The notes under the pieces are model-generated. The model had not been told where the DNA came from. It saw only the letters and a list, made by a program, of their open reading frames with translations, and made no database searches. Of a stretch of 64,000 nt of DNA, positions 11,738-21,210 are shown piece after piece; the first letter of the stretch is position 1; each line of letters begins with the position of its first letter. The DNA is from Hevea brasiliensis (lineage: Eukaryota; Streptophyta; Magnoliopsida; Malpighiales; Euphorbiaceae): the NCBI RefSeq assembly GCF_030052815.1, contig NC_079496.1:68189652-68253651 (forward strand), in the 5' to 3' direction. Both the position numbers and the translations under genes were made by a program.

Positions 11738-13309
11738 TGTCACACCTTACCCCTCTATAAGGCATAACATAATCCCTTTGAATACCTAATGAACTACCGA
11801 ACTTCACCTACCGATAATTCATTAAGTACACTACAAGGGATTTTAAAACCATTTTCTTACATTTTGGAAGTGGTGAGCGTTTTGGTATGAATTAAAAATA
11901 TTTAATTGAAGTCTCAAAATTAGTAAAAATTTTTGTCCATTTTATTCTTCTGCAAATTTTATCAAAATTTCGGCAAAGTACCGTCTGTATTTGGAGAAAA
12001 TAGTTCTTAAAAAACTTGTAAAAACACTTCCAATATATTTTTCCACAACTCCCAACCTCCAAATAATCTCAATTCAACATAACTCAAGTCAATTCCACTT
12101 CAAAATAATTTCACAATTTAATCCAAGTTTGACATCTCAAAATATTTCATCATTTCATTCAATAAAGCTAATTTACATTCACAAGTTTAATTTATAGATA
12201 TAAAATACAACAAATAATACTATTACAATTTATTATACAACTGCTCAACTTTACATTAATACATATGACATTACAATATTTACATCAAAATAACTACAAA
12301 GGTATAAAACAATACCCATACAAAAAAAGGATCAGAGAAATCCTCAATATCAGTAGCAGCTCACTCTGCTGCTTTCTCCTTGCTCTTATCTGCGACAGCA
12401 AAATAAGCTATCGCTGAGTATAAAAATTCTCAATGGTGCATAATAAAAGTTGAAACGTAGTACATAAATCATTCGTTGACAAAACACAATTTAAATGTTG
12501 CACAATTACATTTCACTAATTATCAAAACTCATTATAGCAAAATTTTTGGGTCAAATAATTTAATAAACACAGTGTTGCCAATTCATACACAACTTAAGC
12601 CATGACATAAAATTTCCGATCAATGTCGTGTTGTACACTATGACAAAGCAATCTACAATCCCATTAATCGAAATCAATGAGGGTGGTGGCTAGCTAGCTA
12701 ATGAGTACTCATCCGATCTATAACCTCAACTGGTAAACCAGAGAGGGAGGAAAATAATCGATCTCAACCCCATAAATAGGGGAATAATATGGTACTGTCA
12801 TACTAAGTGTGAATTCGAAATCAAATTAAAACAATTTATTCAAATATTGCATACAAAATCCAAATCAATTTCCAAAGTTACATTTTCATTCACAAAGTGG
12901 CAACGCAAAAGTTCTTAAACTCATAATGTATACTAAATCCATTTTTCAAAGATAAAATGCTTAAATAGGGTTTATTGTGCACAAACCTGACGCGAGTCAC
13001 CTCTAGGCCTTCACTCAGTCTCTTATACTTTATGAGCCTTTTTCAGCTGAAACACACAGTTTTACAGTGTTTCAGTACCATAACTTAGCATAAATCCAAA
13101 AATAAATTCAAATTTACTTTTATCTAGCTTATATATGCTAAACTTGACGTTCTTCAAAATTTGTGTTTTGGGGTTACTATTCACTATACTATTCAAGTCA
13201 ATTTGTTGACTTTCTAAGGCTTAATAAGTATGGGAATTCCAACTTCACCCACATAACACATTTTGGTCACTAAATTTGTTGGTTTTGGTTGTTTTCTCAA
13301 AACTTAGGT
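11738..13309 (-). mobile_element. Element C: left (3') LTR, truncated by A
   Basis: It starts TGTCACACCTTACCCC, nearly identical to the right C LTR start at 37786, and is flanked on the left by AATAC. It runs to 13309, where element A begins; the corresponding point in the right LTR is about 39358. The rest of this LTR does not reappear right of A, so it was lost together with A's right end. The open frame at 11991-12197 is LTR sequence. Confidence 0.9.
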
Positions 13310-16300
13310 TGTGACACCCCTTACACGGCTACAGTATACCCGAGTAAGTAATGTCCCACGGTGTACCGGCACACTCTATTTTAACTTAATTAATTTTTGT
13401 CATAGTTTTGAATATAATTTATGAAATATAGTTCATTTAAGCCATTTATTGAAATTACAATTTATTTGAGGTTCCGAAAATTTTAAAGAAAATCCGGCAG
13501 AGTACCGGCTAAAAATGGAGAAAACAGTTCTTCGGAACCTGTGAAAAACACTTCCAATATTCATGTCTCATCATCTCAAACTCCAATATCAAAATCTCAA
13601 CAACATTTCTCAATTTCAGTTTTCAATCATCCATCACATGTGATAATCAAGTATAAATCACAATTATATATATTTACTTTTCCATTCACAAATACAATTT
13701 TCATAATTTACATGAACATCAAAATATATTACATAATTATAAATACATATGAGAAAATAAAAATTTAGTTACAAAATGACAAAATGACACCTAGTGCCCT
13801 ACCAATGCACTGCAGAAGTTGAGGTGACACGGACACTGTGCAGAACTGCAGGATGGACTCACCCAGTCTGCGGTCTACTGGGCTCACGATCTGTATCTCC
13901 AGAACCTACGCGTGGCGAAAGCAACGCGCTAAGCAATAATGCTTAGTGGTGCAATAATAAAATAAAAGAAAATAGCAGAAAATAAATATATAGTGAATGT
14001 ATATGTTTTATTTGTTTTGAATTTGTATATCATTAACTTTGTCCACTTTCATTCATTTGTTTGCCCAAGTAACCTACACTAGATGACTGGACTGGATAAA
14101 CGGGCAAACTGGCACTGGGTATCAAGTACCTCGGGCCGTCACACCATCGGTCACATATGCATCTCCCGGTGTAAATGTAGCGGCTAACAAGCTGTGATAA
14201 CATCAGGCACAAGGCCAAATCTCAATACAAGGTCAGAATGGCTAAAAGCCATAAAATCACAGAATGGCATATTGCCATGTGCAGTACTGCTAACTGAACC
14301 CTATTGGCATGCCAAACTATCCAAACCAATCTTGTTAGGTATACTAGGGCATTTGAAACTTTGAAATTCTTCAATTTGTGAATTTCAAGTTTTGGTATCA
14401 CTATTCACCTCATTGGTCAACAAAAATGTTGACTTTTAGGTAGAAAATAGGTACATTGGTTTTGGCACTCCCAACATACCACATTTTGTATTTAAAACTT
14501 GTTGGCATTAAGCATTAATACCATTTCTAAGCATTAAACCAAAGGAGCAGAATTTTCAGATTTTGTACCATAACTTTACTATTCTATTAGGGACTGTTAC
14601 AGTGGAAATTTGAGAAATTGGTAAACATAAAAGTTGTTCCTTATTTTGTCTAGTTGAATTTCTTTTTTTGAATCACTCCATTTGGAGTTTTGTAGCTCCA
14701 GATATGGTCCAAAAACCACAGCTGGTCGGATTGGAAAAACTGCAGAATTACCAAATCTACAGTACCACGAATAGTGACTGTGACTGCCATTTGGGTTAAG
14801 TTCTGGTCATAATTTGGGGTAGATTTCTTCATGAAAGTTGTTTTTCTATGTCTTAACTTGTTGCTGTAAAAATTTTAGGTCAATTGACCATATCTACAGT
14901 GAGTTATGGCCAAATGAACAGTTACTATTCATTTGGTCATTTCTGCAGGAGCTGTTGCAGGGTATCCGGATTGGGGCCAACTTTTGGTCCTCTTGCTTTG
15001 GTCTTTTAGGCATGGTTTCTTCAGCAAAAATGTGCCATTATAAGTCTAGTTTCATTTCCAATTGGCCAAACACCAATTGGACAAACACAGCCAAAGATAT
15101 GGCAGTCCAAGTGGGCTGGAATCACAGCCACCCTGCTGCACTCACTAGGCAGCATACTCATTCACTTTGCCATGCTATATTTCTGTCCAAATTATGGTCA
15201 AATTTTCTCAAATGGTCACTAATTGACCATTAGGATTTTCTTTAACAATTTCATAAGCCAAGTTCACATTTTACTCCTAAAACCCTAGCTTCACATTATG
15301 ATTCATACAAGATGCTTTAGTTAGCACACTAATTCATTATCCATGAAGATATATACCTTAAATATCATTTCTAGTCCACTCTAAGTCCATCAAAACAATC
15401 AAAATCATTCCTTCCTTAAGGTTGCCGAATTCTATGGTGGACATACACATGAGTTTGGTTCATTTATTTCACAATTTCTTACCTATTACAAATCTCTAAC
15501 ATGGAATTAATGAGTTTTAAATACATATGTGCACTAACCTTTTGTAGGCAGATTTTTCCCAACCTCAAAACTTCACTTATTTTCCTTTTCTTGGCTGCCA
15601 AAAGGTTATACAAGGTGCAAGGATAAATTTTTGTGAAAGGTGTCTAGGGTTTATAGTGAAGTGAAGAGGGAAATGGAGCTTGCTTGAAGTTGTCAATGGA
15701 GGTTGGGCTAGGGTATGAATTTCGGCTGGTTTTGGGGAAGGGGATGGCTGCTGGATTTTTGATTTATTTTGGTCTCAATTTGTCTCTTTTATTTGTTAGT
15801 TAATAGGTTGTTTAAATATGATTGGTTATAGCTTTTAAATGACATCATCATGATGTCTTAAATAAGCCTTTTTCCTCATTTTCTTTTCTTTTCTTCACTA
15901 CTCATTTTCAATTTAATTTCTAGTAATGTTTATTCATATTTTATGTTATAATAATTATTTACTCAACTGGATAAGTCGGCCAAAAATCACCTCTGAAGGC
16001 GAAATGACCAAAATGCCCTCCGTTTGGCTTAACGGGTCAAAATTGTCTGTACCGATTGAAAAATTTTCCTAAATATTTTCTTGGCATTCTAATGCCATAG
16101 GAACCTCAATGACCCTTCTCTGGAGTCCCAAAAATTATTTTATAAATTTTCCCCTGGGTCTAGGGCTCCTAGTTGCGAGAACCGCAACTTCTCACTAGGT
16201 TACCCATCGCTTGGGCACCGGCTCATTTGACTTAGTTGTATTTTATTTCTAAAATTTTTGCTAAATTTTTCTTATTAATATTTGAGTTAATTATGGTTCC

Positions 16301-16402
16301 TCACTTTAGTTTAAATATTTTTCCGGACGTTCTAGCTGTCCGGACCGACACCGATCACCGGAACAGTAGAATGTACGGAGTTGCTACAGGGAGGGTGTTA
16401 CA
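13310..16402 (-). mobile_element. Element A: left (3') LTR
   Basis: LTR of 3.09 kb starting TGTGACACCCCTTACACGGC and ending GGGAGGGTGTTACA. Sampled stretches are about 98% identical to A's right LTR (21211-23752). Preceding bases TAGGT (13305-13309) would be the target duplication, but the other copy is deleted. Landmarks (complement): hairpin pair 13908-13952, donor-like GTTAGT at 15533-15538, 5S-like segment about 16186-16234. The frame at 14838-15233 recurs in all A LTRs because they are copies; it is antisense and not considered coding. Confidence 0.92.
13908..13952 (-). repeat. Conserved two-hairpin element of A LTR
   Basis: CGCGT...ACGCG pairs around a GGCGAAAGC-like loop, directly followed by CTAAGCA...TGCTTAG and GGTGC. 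The same arrangement, with changed but still pairing arms, occurs in B (25668-25713), C (38440-38488), E (59057-59102), F (2740-2786), I (62161-62209, opposite strand) and G (5425-5463). Confidence 0.65.
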
Positions 16403-16440
16403 ACTCTTTCTCTCTAATTTAAATTTCGTCCTCGAAATTT
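16403..16440 (-). promoter_or_regulatory. Element A polypurine tract and terminal palindrome
   Basis: On the element strand AGAGAGAAAGAG immediately precedes the LTR, as expected for plus-strand priming. AAATTTCGTCCTCGAAATTT (16421-16440) is a near-perfect palindrome next to it. The same palindrome occurs before the B polypurine tract (28863-28882) and, decayed, in D1 (about 42532-42552). Confidence 0.8.
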
Positions 16441-17170
16441 ACCTGATGCAAACAGTTGAGGGAACTATTGCCTCATCGTCTCTTCACTTTCCCAAGTTGC
16501 CTCCTCGGTGTTGTGGTGCCTCTAAAGCACTTTCACTAGTGGAGCTGTTTGTTCCTCAATTCTTTTACTTCCCGAGCCAGGATCCGTAGAGGTTCTTCTT
16601 CATATGTCAAATCCAGTTTTATTTCAATTTCTTCCCTGGATATGACATGTGAAGGATCTGAGCGGTATCTTCTGAGCATGGATACGTGAAACACATTGTG
16701 GATCTTGTCCAGCTCTGGAGGTAAAGCTAGCCTATAGGCCACTGGACCCACACGTTCAATGACTTCATATGGGCCAATGAACCTAGGGCTTAACTTACCT
16801 TTCCTTCCAAACCTCAATACCTTCTTCCACGGTGACACCTTGAGGAACACTTTGTCGCCAACTGTGTATTCTATTTCTTTTCTCTTCAAGTGGGCATAGG
16901 ATTTCTGTCTATCTGAGGCAACCTTCAGATTAGCTTTGATTAGTTTTACCTTCTCCTCAGTCTGTTTCACTGTGTCAGGCCCTACCGCTTTGTCTCGCCA
17001 ATTCAGTCCAAAGACACCTGAGTTCTACATTTCCTCCCATACGATTTCATATGGAGCCATTTGGATGCTAGCTTGGTATTTGTTGTTGTATGCAAATTAC
17101 GCGATGGGAGGTATCTATCCCAACTTCCCTCAAACTCAATGACACAACTCCTCAGCATATCTTCAAGAAC
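16441..17170 (-). pseudogene. Element A: integrase C-terminus, GPY/F domain and chromodomain
   Basis: C-terminal part of Ty3/gypsy integrase. The open frame 16536-16970 contains YTVGDKVFLKVSPWK, the GPY/F motif (FIGPYEVIERVGPVAYRLAL), HNVFHVSMLRRY and the start of a chromodomain (LTYEEEPLRIL). After a frame break at about 16560 the chromodomain tail continues in another frame (PLVKVL, a stop, then TEEATWE). Upstream, 16971-17170 carries [17 protein letters not shown] and, shifted by one base, the NNKYQAS and MAPYE motifs. Chromodomain plus GPY/F places A among the chromoviruses, probably close to the Tekay/Del lineage. Frameshifts and stops make it non-functional. Confidence 0.88.
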
Positions 17171-17245
17171 CTGACATATATTTCATGTTATTGTTATCAT
17201 TTCAATTCAATATTTGTATCAATTCCATTGGTTTCAATTGTTTAC
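17171..17245 (-). other. 75-nt GT-AG intron-like insertion in A integrase
   Basis: On the element strand the sequence starts GTAAACAATTG and ends ATATATGTCAG, with about 76% A+T by my count and TAAC branch-point-like sites 18 and 24 nt before the end. The upstream frame reads DGQSERVIQ up to the GT; retention adds VNN and a stop. Joining the flanks gives VIQ-VLEDML, the expected integrase sequence. Element C's integrase (about 23835-23870) has no insertion at this point. Confidence 0.7.
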
Positions 17246-17700
17246 CTGGATTACTCTTTCTGATTGCCCATCCATTTGAGGATGGAAAGCTGTGCTGAAG
17301 TGGAGTTGTGTACCCAAGGACTCATGCAACTTCTTCCAAAATCTCGATGTAAACCTTGGGTCTCGATCAGATATGATGGAAAGTGGAATTCCATGTAGTC
17401 TAACTATCTCACTGATATACAATTCTGCTAACTTCTCCAGTGAGTAGTCAGTCTAATCGCGTAGCGTCTTGACTTTGTCAATCTATCAACTATCACCCAT
17501 CTCGCATCATGTTTCTTCCGGGTGAGAGGTAGACCACTTACAAAATCCATGGTGACCGATCCCATTTCCATTCGGTATGCGATAGGTCAGAGAGTAAAAC
17601 CTGATGGAACTTGATGTTCTGCCTTGACTTGCTGACATGTCAAGCATTTAGTCACGTAGTCAGCTATGTCCTTTTTCATACCAGGCCACCAATACTGAAG
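17234..17700 (-). pseudogene. Element A: integrase zinc finger and catalytic core
   Basis: Integrase fragment spread over several frames. The cleanest part (17246-17422) reads [26 protein letters not shown] and then the DGQSER block, with the second catalytic Asp (in SDRDP) and the Glu (in ERVIQ). 17423-17675 carries, with stops, the [12 protein letters not shown] zinc-finger end, the TMDF block with the first Asp, and [16 protein letters not shown]. Breaks near 17450 and 17680 separate it from the neighbours. Confidence 0.85.
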
Positions 17701-18960
17701 CTCAAATCATGATACATTTTTGTACTTCCTGGGTGCATAGCATATACACTGGTGTGTGCCTCTTTTAGAATACTGGCCTTCAATTCCCCATCATCTGGTA
17801 CACACAGTCTTCCTTTGTAATACAGACACCCATCTGCCTTCGCCTCATAGTCAGTTGCTTTTCCTTCTGGGATTTTACTCATAATAGCCATTAACTTTTC
17901 ATCTGCATTTTGCCCATCTAAAATCTGCTGTAGCAGGTTTGGCCTCACTTGCAACTCAGCCAAAATAGCTCCATCTAGAACCAAAGATAGACGGGCATTC
18001 AATAATCTCAAAGCTGTGATGGATTTTCTGCTCAAAGTATCAGCAACTACATTTGCCTTCCCAGGATGGTAGTCAATCACACAATCATAGTCTTTCAGGA
18101 ACTCAATCCATCGCCTCTGTCTAAGGTTGAGCTCCTTCTGGGTTGGCAAGTATTTCAGGCTTTTGTGGTCTGTGTAAATGTAGCACTTTTCACCATACAA
18201 GTAATGCCTCCATATCTTCAATGCGAAGATAATTGCTGCAATCTCTAGATCATGGGTAGGGTAATTCTGTTCATGTGGCCTTAGCTGCCTGGAAGCATAA
18301 GCGACCACCTTCCCCTCTTGCATTAGTACACACCCTAACCCGTTATGTGAGGCATCACTGTAGACCACAAAGTCCTTTCCTGACACTGGCTGTGTTAACA
18401 CTGGTGCCTCTGTCAACATAGCCTTCAACTTCTCAACACTGGTCTGACACTTGTCATTCCAATCAAATCTGACATTCTTGTGTAACAGCTTCGTCATTGG
18501 AGCAGCTATTAAGGAAAATCCCTTCACAAATCTCCTGTAATACCCAGCTAGCCCCAAGAAGCTTCTGACCTCAGTTGTATTTCTGGGAGGCTTCCATTCC
18601 ATCACTACTTCTATTTTTCTTGGGATCCACCCTAATCCCATCAGCTGACACTATGTGTCCAAGGAATGCAATCTCATTCAACCAAAAGTCACACTCGGAC
18701 AATTTAGCATACAGCTTCTTTTCTCTCAGGGTTCGCAGAACGATCCTCAAATGCTCATCATGTTCTTCCCTGGTCTTGGAATACACCAAAATATCATCAA
18801 TAAAGACCACTACAAACCGATCTAGGTATGGATGGAAGATACGGTTCATAAGGTCCATGAATGCCGCTAGTGCATTTGTTAGGCCAAAGGGCATCACTAG
18901 AAACTCATAATGCCCATACCGGGTCCTGAATGCAGTCTTTGGCACATCTGCATCCTTCAC
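17676..18960 (-). pseudogene. Element A: reverse transcriptase (second half) and RNase H
   Basis: Two overlapping open frames. 18571-18960 carries the RT palm: [21 protein letters not shown] followed by the catalytic FIDDILVYS box and [11 protein letters not shown]. 17676-18641 carries the RT connection ([17 protein letters not shown]) and RNase H with [10 protein letters not shown] (first Asp), THDLEIAA (Glu) and [10 protein letters not shown] (Asp), then [13 protein letters not shown] and the start of the integrase HHCC finger. A frameshift at about 18600 joins them. Length and motif order are normal for Ty3/gypsy. Confidence 0.92.
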
Positions 18961-19860
18961 CCTGATCTGAGATCAATCTTAGAAATACTCCTGCTCCCTT
19001 CAACTGATCAAACAGATCATCAATTCTAGGCAACGGATATTTGTTCTTCACAGTCACTTTATTCAACTGCCGGTAATCAATGCATAGCCTCAAAGTCCCA
19101 TCCTTCTTTTTCACAAACAGCACTGGAGCTCCCCATGGTGACACACTGGGGCGTATAAACCCCTTATCTAGCAACTCTTGCAACTGAGTTTTCAACTCCC
19201 TCAATTCAGTGGGTGCCATCCTATAAGGAGCAATGGAAATGGGTGTTGTACCCGACAGTGTCTCAATAGCAAATTCAACTTCCCTTTCTGGTGGCAAACC
19301 AGGCAATTCTTCAGGAAATACCTCTGGGAAGTCTCTTATTGTGGGTATATCATTCAGGTTTGGCTTAGCCTGCCTAGTATCCACCACATGTGCTAGGTAG
19401 GCTTCACAGCCTTTTCTCATCATTCTTCTTGCAACTATGGCTGAGATGACATTGGACAAGAAATTTGTCCTTTCCCCCACAACTGTGATCTCATTACCCT
19501 CAGAAGTTTTCAAAGAAATTCTCTTCAATTTGCAATCAATTATTGCCTGATGACGTGACAACCAGTCCATTCCCAAAATCACATCAAACTCGTGGAAGGG
19601 CAACTCAATCAGGTCTGCCAAGAATTCATACCCCTGAATCCTTAACGGGCAACCCTTGTATACTTTGTTCACCACTACACTGTGGCCTAATGGATTAGTG
19701 ACCAGAATGTCTTGGTCACTCTACCCTTTCTACGGGTAGATTGATGCAGATGTATGAATGAGTGGATCCTGGATCCACCAATGCATGCACAGATGTATTG
19801 TAGAGGGAGAACGTACCCCTGATGACGTCCGGGGCATCTTGCTCCTCCTGAGCTCTCAGG
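18905..19860 (-). pseudogene. Element A: protease and reverse transcriptase N-terminus
   Basis: The frame 18905-19675 (256 codons) contains protease C-terminal [13 protein letters not shown], the [17 protein letters not shown] linker and the RT start ([46 protein letters not shown]). Upstream (about 19760-19790), in a different frame state, the protease active-site region reads LVDPGSTHSY, with DPG where aspartic proteases usually have DSG or DTG. Near 18960-18975 a frameshift and a small deletion remove the GYHQ-type residues after DLRS. Confidence 0.9.
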
Positions 19861-20020
19861 GCATAAGCTCTGGTAGGTGGTCTGTTATCTGGCCTCTATG
19901 CTGGCTCAGATGCAGGCCTCTGTGATGGTCCTACTGCCTTAGATTTTCCAGATTTCCTACCCCTTTGTGGTGCAGGAGCAGGTCTGTCTGCTTGTGTTGG
20001 AGCAGCTGTAGTAGTTCTGC

Positions 20021-21083
20021 GTGGACAGTTCTTCAACTGATGCTCTGTTGACCCACACCTTAGCGAGCACCGCCACTCTCCAACACTCCCCCTTGTGCCA
20101 CTTCAGACAGTGTGGACATGCAGAAGATGCTGGGGTTGGTCCCCTGAACCCCATCCCTGGAGAGCTACCCACTGATGGTGTGGACTGGCCTCTCCTTGGG
20201 GTAACCGTGGCACGGGCCCCGAGATCGACCACGACCTTGTGGCTGACCAGAACTGCGTGCGGATGGACTTACGAACTTCTTCCCAGTGCAGGAGATGAAC
20301 TAGACCGACTGGTCCCCTCTTCTGCCTCTCCTTCTCGACCGCGCTCACTGATTCTCACTTTTTCAACCCTTATTGCAGCTTCCACTAACTTGCTAAATTC
20401 AGTGATTCCCAAGGCAGTGAGCTGGATCTTTATGTTGTCATTTAGTCCCTCTTCAAATCTCTTACATCTTTCAGCTTCATTAGGGACTATCTCCCTTCCA
20501 TAGCAGCTTAATCAGACAAATTCCTTCTCATACTTGGCCACTGATAACTGTCTCTGCCTCAAATTAATGAACTCTCTTCTTCTCTCTTCCAGGTATACAG
20601 TACCCACATATTTCTTCTTGAATTCTAAGAGAAAGAAGTCCCAAGTTATAGCTTCTAGCTGCACTTCACTGGACACAGTATCCCACCATTCGTAGGCATC
20701 ATCTTGCAACAGGGATATGGCAGCCTCTAGGTTTTGCTCTGGGGTGCAGTGGAGTTGTTTTAAAACTCTGCATTACATTCAACCGGTTTTGGTACCAATG
20801 AATCATCTTCTCTCTTGCCAAAGAAGTCCACTGCTCCAAACTTTCTCAATTTTTCCAGGTGTGATTTTGGTTGTGGAGGTGGTGGTGGTGGTGCTGCTGC
20901 TGGCATTACCCCAGCCATTTGTCTGAAGAATTCGGCCATTTGTTGGAACATGGCCTGTGGAGGCTGAGCAGGCTCTGCTTGAGCTTGCGGAGCAGGTTCT
21001 CCCATACCCCCAGTCTCAGCTGCTGCAGGTGGAGCATGACTCTCCACATCCTCCTCGACTGCCCTCTGAGATGTAGGGTCCAT
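20021..21083 (-). pseudogene. Element A: gag
   Basis: The gag start is the ATG at 21081-21083 (MDPTSQRAVEEDV), just 3 nt downstream of a good splice-acceptor-like site. Fragments follow in several frames: a proline-rich N-terminus (20760-21083), the retrotransposon gag core with DDAYEWWDTVSSE and LEERRREFINLRQ (20512-20709), and a CCHC-type region CPHCLKWHKGECW (about 20100-20135). Parts of the core between 20710 and 20760 are missing. Stops and frameshifts throughout. Confidence 0.85.
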
Positions 21084-21086
21084 ATC

Positions 21087-21210
21087 CTATTCAAAATAAG
21101 AAAGACAAACAGATCTGCATTAGTGTCACCTCGACTCTTACAAATGCAATGCATGGTATGGACTCAATCTAGGCCCAGAAACGCCTAAACCGTGCTCTGA
21201 TACCACTAAA
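21087..21210 (-). promoter_or_regulatory. Element A: primer binding site and gag leader
   Basis: GCTCTGATACCA (21194-21205) is the complement of TGGTATCAGAGC, matching the 3' end of plant initiator tRNA-Met, 5 nt from the LTR. On the element strand a tract rich in T ends TTGAATAG/GAT-ATG, a splice-acceptor-like site (intron end 21087) at the gag start. The preceding GTCGAGGTGACACTAATGCA is also present in element D1 (about 42182-42201). Confidence 0.85.

Noticed and set aside
13541..13768. 75-codon frame repeated at 21442-21669
   Set aside because: AT-rich LTR sequence opposite to element orientation; duplicated with the LTR, no domain.
14838..15233. 131-codon frame repeated at 22739-23134 and partly on the opposite strand at 55262-55540
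   Set aside because: Repeated only because these are copies of the same LTR; antisense to the element with no recognisable domain.
20021..20503. 160-codon + strand frame across A gag
   Set aside because: Shadow of the gag pseudogene on the opposite strand; the minus strand carries the zinc-knuckle and gag core motifs.
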